Of a DNA stretch of 64,000 nt, positions 24,001 to 36,166 are shown in pieces. The first letter of the stretch is position 1, and the number at the start of each line of letters is the position of its first letter. Made by a program: the position numbers and the translations under genes. The stretch lies in contig NC_041682.1 of NCBI RefSeq assembly GCF_900005765.1, positions 313,636 through 377,635 on the forward strand. Reading direction: 5' to 3'. The notes beneath the pieces are model-generated. The model did not search any database, was not told where the DNA came from, and saw only the letters and a program-made list of their open reading frames with translations. This DNA comes from Plasmodium relictum. Taxonomy: Eukaryota; Apicomplexa; Aconoidasida; Haemosporida; Plasmodiidae.

Positions 24001-26191
24001 TTATTTTTTATTTATATACCATTAATATAATTTTCTTACATATAATTAAAATATATTCATATTACAATTCTACTTTTCTTCATAGATATATTGTGATAAA
24101 ATTTGTTTTAAAAACTGTCTAAGTTACGTATTGTTAATTTTCTATTACATATTAATGCCAAAGATAATACTTTTTTGTCAATTTTAGAAAAATTTTTACG
24201 TGTAAATATTAAAACATAATAAAATTAATATTGAAACGTTTATTTTTCGCCATTAGCTCGAGTTTTACCTTAATCTTTTTGCAATACATTTTCATAATAT
24301 GATAATTTTTTTTTATTCAATTTTTATAAAGATTGTTAAAATTTTACGTGAAAAATAAAAAATAATTGAAATATAAGAAAATAACAAATGCAATGTAAAT
24401 AACATTCTAACATTTACATACAAATTTAATGTTTTTTAAAGGTTTAATAAACACTTATAAAGGAATACCGAAAATTTTAATCATGATAAGATATCTACAT
24501 ATTTAATGACATTATGTTCATTAAAAATTAAAAAAGTTTGTACATATCTTCTTTCATTTTTTACGAGAAGTTTTAATATAGACTCAAAGTTTTAAATAAA
24601 AAATGTATGATATGATTTTTTTTTTAATTTTTTTGTTCTACTAAAAAAGCAAAATTCAATTTGAATAAAAAATATTTGTCAAATTTGTTATATTTTTAAA
24701 TTTCCATTTTTATTGCTCAAAAATTTGCTATTTTATGTAGTATAATATATTTTCATTTTTAAATATTCATAATTATTTAACTTTTATTATTAAAATATGA
24801 AATGATGCAACCAAAACGTATAAAATACAAAATGGATAATTAATATCTGTTATAAGGAAATAAAGTTTTTATATTTATTAAAATAAAATAAAATGAAATT
24901 AATTATAAAAAAGTATAAAAATATTTTTTTGAATAATATAATGAAACTTTTAACAAAGAACAGAAAAAATAATTAATACACTTATGAAAATAACTTGATA
25001 TCATTTTGTGTTCTTTTTTGGATTTTAAATATTCAATATATTATATATTATATATATAACATTATGCTCCAGTAATGCATTTTTTTTATAGTAATCCTTG
25101 ATATAATCAAATAAATATATATGCATATAAATAAATATCAAAGAATGTCGAGAAAAATGTACTTCAGAACATACACATGGGTAACTTTCATATGCTATAT
25201 ACACTAATGAATATCTTAAATTTATTTTTATTTGTAATACATGTTATTGTAACTATTTTTGCAAGGGATTTTTATCTTAATATAATAATTATAAAGCTAA
25301 ATTAAAAATAAATCTATTCTAAATGAAAATAATTTTAAACCTACTCTTTTTTCTTTCTTTCTTTTTTTTTTTTTTTATATTTATAGAAAAAAATATCTCT
25401 TTTTGAATATATCACCTTAATACAATTTAATTTTTTTTATAATTTATACGTCCTAAAAAATTTAAAGCAAAACAAAATAATAAAAATAATTTTTTTTAAT
25501 TGCGTATTTCTTATAAAGTATGCAATGCATAGTATTCCATAAAGCATACATATTTATTAAATTATGTGCAAAATGTTATATTTAATCGGTAAACTTGTAA
25601 GATCAAAATAGATAAATTCTGTAATTTAAAAGAAAAGATAGGAAATTTTAAGTGCACCTCAGTACTTTTAAATTTTAGCAATGTTCAGAAATTTAACATT
25701 AAAAATTATATACTTTTTAATAAAAATATTTTAAATAATTTTAAGTATTTTTTTTCGTATTTCGATTGAATAATATTTAAATTATTAATAGTGATAAAAA
25801 AATATTTTTTTAAATTATTAATAGGAATATAAAAAGTATTTTATTATAATATGAAATTTTTTTTAAAATATTTCATAACACTGTAACTTATTGTAATTGT
25901 ATTGTATCTCTTACTATTTTAAAACTAATTTTAAAATTTCATTTTGTGAAGAGAATTTTATTATGAAATATAAAATATATCAGTAACTTTAAAGAATAAA
26001 ACTTAAAATAAAATATTAATTTATGTCAACGAAGAGTAATAGTAATCAAAAGGCAAACATATTTTCTATTATTTTTTAAATTTTTATAATATTATCAACT
26101 ATTAAAAAAAAATAGTATTTTTTTATTTTAGAAATATTTTACATGTAATTATAGTTTTTTTTTTTAAATGAAAGAATAATTAAATTTCAAA
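21001..26191. other. Right pericentromeric gene-free flank
   Basis: More than 5 kb with no supportable gene. Open frames are short and without coding character. GC returns to ordinary intergenic levels from about 21,000, and the sequence loses the tandem pattern. The 3' end should hold the promoter of the gene starting at 26,192. Confidence 0.5.
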
Positions 26192-29100
26192 ATGCATAAT
26201 CTTTTAAAAAATACATTAAACTTTGACAACTTTAAAAGTATTAAACTTGATTTAATTAACAAGATAAATGCTTTTGATAACATTGATTCTCATGAAGAAA
26301 ATGAAGTGTTTAATTTTTTAAAAGATAAAAAATTCATTTCTGATGGGTTATATTGTAGTATTCCCGAAGACAATGAAAATACATTTTCAGTTAAAAAAGA
26401 ATTAGGATATATTAATAATTTAAAACTTTACTTTAACTCCATCAAAAATTTTGGCATTAATGAAGTAAAAAAGCTAGATAAAAATAGAGGAGAAAATAGG
26501 ATTGTTCATAAAAGAATTGTGAATTATTCTTCATTTTTTAAAAATAGGAATAATGATATTGATAGAAAACATGATATAAAAAATGCTGTATTACTTAAAA
26601 ACACTTTTTTCCAAAAAAGGAGAAATGAACAAGGATCAACAAATAATACGTTCTGTAAAACATTATATAAAAATATAGAAAAAAATGGAATTAAAAAAAA
26701 TAAAAATTTCCAAAAGTTTATGTTAAAATATAATTTTAAGATACCTGAAAATGACTCTAAAAAAATACTGAGAATAACCAATATGAGGAAAATAAATCGT
26801 AAAGTACACATTTATCGTTATTACTATAAAAAATATATTCTTGAAAAAAAGAATTTTAGAGCTCTAGAAATGCATTTAAAAAAAAAAATTCCATATATAT
26901 CTTTTATTAAAAAAAGTAAAAGTTTCATAAAATATGATAAAAATATAGAAAGCTCTATAAAATTTCTTTTTCCTGATAATAATAATAAAGTTAAGAACAA
27001 TACTAATGAAATTTATTTTATAAAAAAAAAATTATATTTAAAAAACAAAAACTATATTTATAATGAATTTTATAATAGTAATAATACAAATAACCATGAA
27101 GAATTGACTGGAGATAGAAAATCATTTAAAAAAAAGGGGAATTATAATAAAAGTAATGATATTCCTTTAGAAAAAAAAAATTATTATTTAAAATCATCTT
27201 TATACAAAAAGGTATTTACTTTTCTTCATATTTATTAAAAAAACTACTTTCAAATAAAACAATAACTGATCAAGCTTAATGGAAGCATAAACTTATAGAA
27301 ATAATATGCATTTACTAAGACTTTATATATTGATTCGAATAAGGATTATATATATATATATATCAATGAAATAATGAAAAAAAAAAATTATATAATATTT
27401 TAATTTTTTAATTGATATATACTTTTTTTTTCTTTAGGAATATAACAGAGACTCACTGAAGGAGTTCAAACAAAATATCTCAAACTATGATAAAATATGT
27501 AGCTATGAAAGAGTTAAAATTTTATGTGAAAGGGATTATATAAAAAATTTAAAAGTTCCAATACTTAGTAATAACGAAAATAAAGATGGAATTATTAAAT
27601 GGAAAAAAAAAAATATTAAAGGTAATGAATTAAAAAAGAACAATCATTACTTTCAAATTCCAAAATTCGATAGTAAAAGTAAAACTTCTTCAAGTTTGAA
27701 AAATATAAACTTAAGTATTTTTAGGAGAATGAGCACAAATAATCAACATAAGAGTAAAAAAGAAGTTAAAATAAATAAAGATTTACATTACGATTTTCAC
27801 AGTAATAATATTAATTTTTATGATACACTGATTAAAAAGGAAAAGTACAAAGAGGAAAATAAAAATAAGGATGAATATTTTTTTTATAAAAATGTAATTC
27901 AAAATAATGAAATGAAAGAAATTAAAGAGAAAATTCAAAAAACATTAATAAGTTTAAACAACATTAAAAAAAATAATTATAAATTAAAATTTTGTCTTGA
28001 AAAAGAAATTATAGACAATACAATTCATCACAATGAATTAAAAAAGAGTATATGCTCCCTTTTTAGTGAAAATATTCTACAGAGAAAAAATGTTGAACTA
28101 GATAAAAGTAGTGAAAACAAAAACATTGAAGTGAACGAAAGTAATAGGAAAATGTATAATAAAGGTTATATAAAAGTTATTAAACATAATGGTGAAAATG
28201 GAGATGATGATAATTTGTGTAACGAGAATTTGAGTAAAAATTTACAGAAAAATTTGACGTTACATAAAAAAAAAAAATTAAGTATTTTTTTAGATAAAAT
28301 GACTCAGGTTAAAAAGAAAAAAATTCACGAAAATTTTTGTGATTTTTATAATAATTGTAATGACAAGAAAAACGAAGGGGCATTATTTAGTGACAACAAA
28401 AAAAATACACAGCTTATAAATAATGATATAGTAAAAAATACTTTTAAAAGTATCACAAAGTTAGTAAATAATTCAGAAGAGAAAAGGGATACTTTAAAGG
28501 AATTTAACAATAATGAGTTTTCTGGGATAAAACATATAAGTATAAAAAAGGAAGAAAGTAACAAAAATGTTAATATATATAAAAAAACTTTGGATAGTTT
28601 AGAAGAGTACCTCCCATATATAAATTTTTTAAAATTACATAATAAGAAAGAAGAAAATAACCATATTCTTATAGGAAATCGGGATTATGAAAAGCCAGTA
28701 AATTGCAAAATTAGTAGTGAGGTCATAGAACGTAATGGCAATACTAAATTTTATGCATTAGAACAAAATGAGCATATAAATTTTTCTGAACAAGAAAAAA
28801 AAAAAAAAATAAATACAAATTTTAATAAGGAAGTAAGCATATTAAATACTAAAAAATTAAGGAAAAAAAATTATAGTTGTAAAAATTTAAAAGATGAGAA
28901 AATTAACATTAATATTATGAAAAAGGTAAATAATTACAACTTCATTACTCAAGAAAAGAGTAATACTTTAAAAATTTCTCAAAAAGAAGATTCTTATAGA
29001 AATAATGAAACATTAAATAGAAATTTTTTAAAAAAATTAAAAAGCAATATTAAAAAGGAAATAAAAAATAATGAAAAATATTCTGAAAAAATAGGAATAA

Positions 29101-29729
29101 AAGAAAATTACAAAAAAAGCGAATGTCTCAATGATAATGGAATCACATATAACATTGATGAAAAAGAACTGAATGAACAAATAGGGGGAAATATCCATAA
29201 GAAAAAAAAAATATATAGAAAGGAATATTTGGGTTATGAAGATAAACAAAATGAATTATTAAATAATCAAAAAGATAAAGTAGATAATAGCAATGTAAAT
29301 AAAACATTTAATGCAAATATTTTAAATGACATTTTTGTTGATGATAAAAAAGTAAATAATGGAGTTAGTTCAAATTTTTTTGTGAAAAACTCCATTAATT
29401 TGCAACAATTTGTTTTAAATAAAACAAAAAAAGAAAAGAAAGATTTTGTTTTAGAAGATGTTAGAAATATTAAAAGGATAATAAATTCTGAAATATATAT
29501 AAATGAGAAATTTGAAAGAATACATAAAAGAAATAAAAATGCTATAAATATAATTGAGAGTTATTTAGATAAAAGAAAAAATAGATATTTTGATTTTCCA
29601 AAAGAAAAAGATGATATATACCTACAAAAAAATAATATTATTGAAAATTTAAATGAAAAAAAAAATTTTAAATTTTTGCCAGGTTTACATGAACACTATG
29701 CATTTTTGTTGCTTAACTTTAGAAATTAA
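26192..29729 (+). CDS. Unknown Lys/Asn-rich protein, 2 exons
   Basis: Exon 1 is 26192-27211 and exon 2 is 27438-29729. The 226-bp intron has GT..AG ends, contains a short TA run, and is phase 0. The joined product has 1,103 residues. It is basic and dominated by Lys, Asn, Glu and Ile, with no signal peptide or membrane segment. The N-terminal 90 residues (LLKNTLNFDNFKSIKLDLIN onward) and the C-terminal 25 residues (FKFLPGLHEHYAFLLLNF) are the least repetitive and so the most likely conserved parts. No domain is recognised. It is the first gene on the right side of the presumed centromere. Confidence 0.72.
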
Positions 29730-31496
29730 GCTGGCTTATAAGAGAATATAATAATATTTTTAATTATTAATATTCTTTGTTTTAGATAATTTTTTTAAAA
29801 TATTTTTTCTATAGAAGAAGAAATAGTGAATTATTTAGAAATTATAAAAAAATTACTCTAAAAGGACAACCTTTCTATTGAGAAAGCTTATAGTTAATAA
29901 TTTTTTAATGTAATTCTATTTTTTTTTATAGAATAATAATTTTTTATTTTAATATTTTTATAATTTTCCCTTTTAACCTATAGAATTACATATGTATATA
30001 TATATTTGTAATTACATTTACATATAGAAATATAATTTAATTTTTTGAAAAAATTATATATAATAATAATGAGACATATTATTTATACAATTTCATAAAA
30101 AAATAAGGCACTTATCAAAAACATACTGTTTCTGAAATATAATGAAAAACACTTTTAAAAAACTTTTTATTTTTCTTAAATTATCAAACTTTTTTAATGA
30201 TGCTTTATGGGAAATTATAGTTCACAAAAAAAAAAAATATATTTTATTTAAACTATGGATAATTTTTTTTAAGGATAAATGAAAGAATATAAGAATAATT
30301 ATCAAAAAATTTAAAAAATTTTTACATTCTTAGAAAAAAAAAGTGAAATAAAATCTTTTATAAATACCATTTATGGAAAAATGTTATTTTTTGGGTAATT
30401 ATTTTTAAATAAATATCAGAGTCATTCATTTAAAATTTTTTCAATATATAAAGTATCTAAAATTTACATATATAGATTTTTAATATTAAAAATTGTATAT
30501 TATTGAAAAAAATTAAATATAGTTGATAGTTAAGGATAATATAATTCTATATTATTTAAAATATTATGAACTTTTAACAAAACAAAGTACATTTAATTTT
30601 AAAAAATTATATATATTAATGAATGCAATTCTCTTATATTAAAAATGAAATAATATTTATTATTTATCTTTTTTTTTTTTAATTTATTTCTTACTAAAGT
30701 TTTTATTAAAAAATTTTAAAAAACATTTACGAAGGAAAAATTTAGATGATAAGCTACATCTCGAGCATTATTAGTATACTACTTTTCAAAAAGCAAAAAA
30801 TTAATGTATTATTTATAAAGAATAATTATATATAATAAAAGAAAAATTAAAAATTTTTAAAGAACTGAAATTTAAATATTTATATTTTTTGTTAAGAATA
30901 TTTTTAATATTTTTACTTAAAATCAAATAAATAAGAGAAAAAATTACTAGATTAAATAATGAAAATTTTTAAAGTGTGCAAACATACTAAATGGATGCAA
31001 AAAGAAAAAAAATTTAAAGAAAATAGAAAAGGAGTTATACTGAGTTATAACAATGCATAAAAAAGAGATTAAAAGAAGAATATATTATAATATATATACT
31101 TATATATATATCACTTTTTTAGTATTATCTTCAAGAAAAACATATTGTCCTCAACAAGAGCTTTTAGATTTTGAGAATTTTTTTATATATTATAAAACTG
31201 AGAAGTAAATGCAAGTAATAAATAAATTGTAATATAAATTTAAATAAATTAGAAGTTTTTGAAATAGAGAATTTTGAAGAATTAAATTTTTTTTTTTTTA
31301 TATTTATGTTTTATGTTTTTTTTTTTTTTTTATATATTTTACTTTATGTTACATAATTTTATTTTAAAAATATATAAACTATTATTATTTTAGAATATAT
31401 TTAACTAGAATTTCAAAGTTTTTTAGTTTATTTAAATAAAAAGGCATTTTAATTTTGAAAGAATAAACAAAAAACAATAAATGTTATTATGATAAA
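29730..31496. other. Intergenic region between two same-strand genes
   Basis: About 1.8 kb of A/T-rich sequence holding a 3' untranslated region and the next gene's promoter. Long T runs lie near 31,290-31,335, close upstream of the next start. No gene is supported. Confidence 0.5.
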
Positions 31497-33095
31497 ATGA
31501 ATAATAATTTTACATATAATAATTATAATTTCAAAAAATTGAGTAACTATTCGTGTTCTTATACTGAAATGAATGATAAAAAGCCAAATATTGATGGTGT
31601 TAAATTATCATTACTATGCAAGAATAATGTAAATCCAAAAAATAGCAAAATGAAAATCGAAAACGTATTTATAAAAAATATAGATAACAAATTTGAATTA
31701 GATATTTTAAATAATTTTAATGTAGGATGTCCATCATCAGATACTTGCTATTATATGAAGACACATGAAGTGAATAATACAATGCCTAATGATAAAAAAG
31801 AAAATGATGAAATAAAAGATAAAATTTTAAAGGAGAACAATAATAAAAAACATTATTTGAAAAGTCATTACTCTTCCTCAGAAATGTCCAATAGAAATAT
31901 GTATAACCATTATTTATTCAATAAAAGTTATACATATTTAAAATCGAAATATATTAAAGAAAAAAATTTCGATTTAGAAAAAATGGCAAAAAATAAAGTA
32001 GCAATGAATAATATAGTTGATTTTAAAAATGAAATTAACATAAAAAATGTTAATAAATATATACATAACACGACTTGTGACATAAAAATAAAAAAAAAAA
32101 GAATTTCAAAAGAAAAATTAAATGAAGAAAAAAGTTCAATTGAAGAACATAATTATTTAAAATCTAGCATAATTCATAATAATGGCTATGATAATAGCAA
32201 CTATGTTAATGGATTATCATCATATAAAGATAAAAAATATAATTATGATTTATTTGGAACATATGAAAATGAAAGTTGTAGTAATTCTCAAAATAGGATA
32301 AAGTGTTTTTTCCTAGAAAAAAATGAATTTAGTAAAAACAAAAAATACACAAATAATTCAGAAATAAATATTAATTTACCACAAAATTCAATGAAATGCT
32401 ATGAGGAAATATGTTCAAAGGAAGATGAGTATATAATTAATGATACTTCTCAATTAATGGAAGTAGATCTCTTAATAAATAGTGATAAGAGACTATCTGA
32501 TAGAAAAGAAAACTCATTATTTTATGATTATAACAATAGTAACAAATTTACAAAATTTCTTATGGCTGAAATTAAAATAGAAACAAAATTGTATAAATTA
32601 ATTTTATTTATTTTAATTTTAATATTGTTATCATTATCTAAGAATATTTCTAATTATATAGTTATTACAAGAAAATGCTACAATGTATATGAAAATCCGA
32701 TCAAATCTATAAGAAGAATACTAAAATTTTTATTTATAGCTCTTAAAATTTGTTATAAATTTTGTCTTCCAGTACATTTTTATATGGTATCTTTTTTATT
32801 TATTATTATTTTACGAATATTTGTTATTCTAAATATTCCAATTTGTTTTTTACTACTATATGCTAAATTTGTATTGAGAAATGAAGAGTCCACTGCTAAA
32901 TTGTATTTTATTTTTCTTCTTAATATCTACAAATATTTTGTCTTCCAGTTTTCTTATTTTTTAAAAAATTTTACCGAACAATTTTTTTTAAGTGAGATTT
33001 TAACATTAATATATAAATCATTTTGTTTAGCTTTCATTTGCATGTGCAAAGTTTTACAAAAATTTTATAATCATGTAATCGATACATTTTCTTGA
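31497..33095 (+). CDS. Unknown protein with C-terminal membrane segments
   Basis: A single exon of 532 residues. The first 355 residues are hydrophilic and low in complexity, rich in Asn, Lys and Ser. From residue about 365 onward the protein is hydrophobic, with about four possible membrane helices (LYKLILFILILILLSL; FLFIALKICYKFCLPVHFYM; FLFIIILRIFVILNIPICFLL; TLIYKSFCLAFICM). There is no N-terminal signal sequence, so it would be anchored by the C-terminal block with a long soluble domain. I do not recognise the family. Confidence 0.7.
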   Translation: MNNNFTYNNYNFKKLSNYSCSYTEMNDKKPNIDGVKLSLLCKNNVNPKNSKMKIENVFIKNIDNKFELDILNNFNVGCPSSDTCYYMKTHEVNNTMPNDKKENDEIKDKILKENNNKKHYLKSHYSSSEMSNRNMYNHYLFNKSYTYLKSKYIKEKNFDLEKMAKNKVAMNNIVDFKNEINIKNVNKYIHNTTCDIKIKKKRISKEKLNEEKSSIEEHNYLKSSIIHNNGYDNSNYVNGLSSYKDKKYNYDLFGTYENESCSNSQNRIKCFFLEKNEFSKNKKYTNNSEININLPQNSMKCYEEICSKEDEYIINDTSQLMEVDLLINSDKRLSDRKENSLFYDYNNSNKFTKFLMAEIKIETKLYKLILFILILILLSLSKNISNYIVITRKCYNVYENPIKSIRRILKFLFIALKICYKFCLPVHFYMVSFLFIIILRIFVILNIPICFLLLYAKFVLRNEESTAKLYFIFLLNIYKYFVFQFSYFLKNFTEQFFLSEILTLIYKSFCLAFICMCKVLQKFYNHVIDTFS

Positions 33096-34047
33096 TTTCA
33101 CAAAATATATTTTATAATCAAAAGCAAATTTTATGAAATGTAAAATATATAAGTATTATATATTTGTCAAGATTCATTTATTGCTATAACTCTATTAATA
33201 CATAACAAAAAATATTAATACAAGTAAAATGAATAATTTTTTAATGCATAATACCAAGTATTACCAGGGATGAAATAATAAAAAAGTATTAGGTGAAAAG
33301 ATTTATTATTTTCTTAATCGTAAACTTGACAAAACTTTACCACTTCAAAAGTGAATCATATATATCACAACTCTAAATAGAAGATTAAATTTTAAGTGAA
33401 ATAATAGATAAAATATGTATAACTAAATATTATATTGTTGAAAATACCTTTAAAAAAAAATATAAGATCGTATGAAACTTATTAAAAATTGAATAATACA
33501 AAAATGAAGTTTTTAAATTTTGTTTAAAATTTTTACTATAAAATTAATTTTTTTTTTTTTTTTTTGTAAAAGAAAAATAATGTTTTTTAATAGAATAATA
33601 TTAACACATTTTAATTTATCACTGCTATAATAAATAATATATTAAAAAAAAAACTATATGTAAGTTTAATTATAAATTATTAGCTTCATATTGTCAATCA
33701 GACGTACAAATTTTTTTTTTGAATTACGTATAATAAATATTTTTATTTCTTTAACTGCCATAAAAAAGTTTAGCCTTAATTCAAAAGAAAAAAAAAAAAA
33801 TAGTTCAATTTTTCTTTATTTTTTCACTTACATATTTATTTGTTGTGTAATTTTAGTACATTTATTTTTATAAAAATTGATACTTAATTGAAATAATCTT
33901 AATTAAAATATAATTTATGATTTTTAATTAAAAAAATCATAAAATTAAAAAGGAATTTTTTTTTTAAATATTAAAAGATTTAAAATTCTGGTAATTTATT
34001 TTGGAAGAATATAAAATTATCAAAATATTTAAAAAAAGAAATTTAAT
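33096..34047. other. Intergenic region
   Basis: A/T-rich spacer between two same-strand genes. A short open stretch at 33,691-33,873 lacks an ATG and is dominated by Phe and Lys codons; I regard it as non-coding. Confidence 0.5.
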
Positions 34048-34704
34048 ATGGACATTCGTTCAAGAATTGTGAATTCTATAATATTTTCATTAAAACACTG
34101 CAAAAATAAAAATAAATGTAATTTTTGTTTTTTTTTTTTAGTCTAATATAAATACATATATACATGTGCATTAAATTATTAAAACTTTATATTTATTTTA
34201 TTTGTAGATATATTATTGTTAAATGAATTACTTTCACTTTTTCCAATTCATGCCGAAAAGAGTCTAATATTATGCTTAAAATCAAGAATTAAAAAATACA
34301 CTTTAATAAAAGAGAAATCATTAGATAAGGATTTTAAATTGCATGAAAACTCTTTGAGGATAAATAAGAATACATTAGAAGATAGAGAATATTTTAGTGA
34401 CACTACTGTAGTCCACAAAAGGGAAGGATTAGACAGAAAGATATTTACAAAATTTAAAAAGAAAAAAAGAAAAAAAACAAATATACATTTTTTTGTTGTT
34501 AATGGAAATAGTAAGAAATATATTGTCTTAAAAAATTTTTGTTCGTGTTTTTACTTTAAAGAAAAAGTATTATGTGATCATAGTGACATATTATGTAAGC
34601 ATCTTCTGTCCGTTATTTTGGCAAAATGCTTCAGTAGTTATATAAATATTTTTTTAGGTGAAAACTTATTTTATGAATGGTATATTAAAAAATTGCATAT
34701 TTGA
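34048..34704 (+). CDS. SWIM zinc-finger protein, ZSWIM7/SWS1-like, 2 exons
   Basis: Exon 1 is 34048-34117 and exon 2 is 34208-34704, with a 90-bp GT..AG intron in phase 1; the product has 188 residues. The zinc ligands are Cys135, Cys137, Cys153 and His155, a CxC-(15)-CxH SWIM motif. It is followed by LLSVILAKCF, and SDILCKHLL closely resembles the human ZSWIM7 SWIM region as I recall it. ZSWIM7/SWS1 belongs to the Shu complex, which promotes Rad51-dependent homologous recombination. The middle (residues 60-110) carries a basic low-complexity insert. Size and motif spacing support orthology with SWS1 over other SWIM proteins. The short first exon rests on the in-phase splice and an upstream ATG. 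Confidence 0.75.
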
Positions 34705-35482
34705 AAAAAAAGAAAAGAAAAAATTCTAGGTTTTTTAAATGTATATATATAATAAAAAAATGGATATAAAAAATATTAAAAGAAAATTTATATATGTACA
34801 GTTAAAAAAAAATTAACAAAATAATCATAATGTAAAGAAAAAAAAAAGGAAAAAAAAAAATTCTCTTTATGTAAAAATTAAAATTAATTATTTTCTTAAA
34901 AAAAAAAATTAATATCATATGAAATTTTTATGGTTTAATTCTTTTTTAACTTTTTCTAATTAACGATAAAAAAAATTTTAAATTTGTAAATATTAATTTA
35001 TTTTGTATTAAAATCAACTACAAATCTAATATAAAAATAATAAAAAAAAAAAGAAAAATTAAGCTATTTTACATAATTTGAAAAAAAATTTATTTTTGAT
35101 TTAATAAAATTATTTCTAAAATTTACTTTGCATTTTGAAATGATTAGGACTTATAATTCATTTTTCTTTTATACTCATTGGATAATAAAAAAGTAAGATA
35201 TATTTTGTCAATCTATAAAAATATAAAACAATAATAATAGGCCTTATTTATTGAAAATTTTCCTTTTTGATATAATAAAAAATTATAAAATAAATAAGGA
35301 GAAAAAACAAAAATGAAAAATTAATAATGAACTATAGATAATTCATATTCCGGTAATAACTGTATTCATATTTCTAAAAAAAAAATTACTAACTACAAAC
35401 TTCAAAAGAAATTCGTGTTTTTCCTCCTCTTTTTTTTTTTTTTTTATTTTCCTTTTTTCTTCCATTGTCATTCCTATATAAT
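34705..35482. other. Tail-to-tail intergenic region
   Basis: This separates the 3' ends of the SWIM-domain gene and eIF4E. It is A/T-rich, with A-runs on one side and T-runs on the other. No gene is supported. Confidence 0.5.
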
Positions 35483-36166
35483 TTATCTATGCGCGTGACT
35501 GAGAGTTTTTGATCTTGGTGGGAAAATATATGAACCATCGATACGAGCACACATATGCTCTTCAATCTCTTTTCTTAATTGATTTTTAACATTTTCATCA
35601 CTTACTTCTGTAAACCATATTTCTATTCTTATATAACCAAATCGTGCTATATTTAATTTATCTACTAATCTAATTCCAGTTATTAAATCATAATGCTTTA
35701 AATTACATCCAATAACCGCTAAAACAATATTATTCCAAAATTCATCTATTTGACTATATGGATAATCTTTAGGTAATATTTTATACTCAAAGTGACCGCC
35801 TTCAGAATTAGCTGGATCTTCCCACATTGGTTGAATATTATCTCTAAATATCATAAGAGCATCAACAATACGAAAAATTCCATCTTCTGACAATCTTGTC
35901 ATACTCTTCTGACTAAGCAAGTCACTTGGTTGGGGTAACCTATTCCAAAGTTGCCAAAACTTCTGAACACTATTAAATTTGGCTAATGGTCTTGTATAAT
36001 CCTTATAATTATTGCTTTGCTTAATTTTACTATCTGACACTTGCTCCCATATTACCCAATTATATTGTAATAATAAAGGATTAGATAAATCTATTTTAGT
36101 TGCTTCTAATTTTTCATTTAAATCAAATGCATCTCTACTGTTTCTATTAAAAGTTAAATACTTCAT
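35483..36166 (-). CDS. eIF4E: Translation initiation factor eIF4E
   Basis: A single exon of 227 residues. eIF4E binds the mRNA cap and recruits eIF4G for translation initiation. The fold is clear along its length: LQYNWVIWEQVS with Trp37 and Trp40 (human Trp43 and Trp46), FWQLWNRLPQPS, IQPMWEDPANSEGG with cap-stacking Trp115 and Glu116 (human Trp102 and Glu103), and RIEIWFTE with the Trp matching human Trp166. By counting back ten residues from the conserved Phe64, the second cap-stacking position (human Trp56) is Tyr54. Length is normal for the family. It is adjacent and divergent to CTRP, as I recall on P. falciparum chromosome 3. Confidence 0.94.
   Translation of the reverse strand: MKYLTFNRNSRDAFDLNEKLEATKIDLSNPLLLQYNWVIWEQVSDSKIKQSNNYKDYTRPLAKFNSVQKFWQLWNRLPQPSDLLSQKSMTRLSEDGIFRIVDALMIFRDNIQPMWEDPANSEGGHFEYKILPKDYPYSQIDEFWNNIVLAVIGCNLKHYDLITGIRLVDKLNIARFGYIRIEIWFTEVSDENVKNQLRKEIEEHMCARIDGSYIFPPRSKTLSHAHR

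Noticed and set aside
16047-26191. Possible missed genes or tRNA genes in the gene desert
   Set aside because: Short frames such as the one at 18,669-18,851 have no coding character, and no tRNA-like cloverleaf could be supported by eye.
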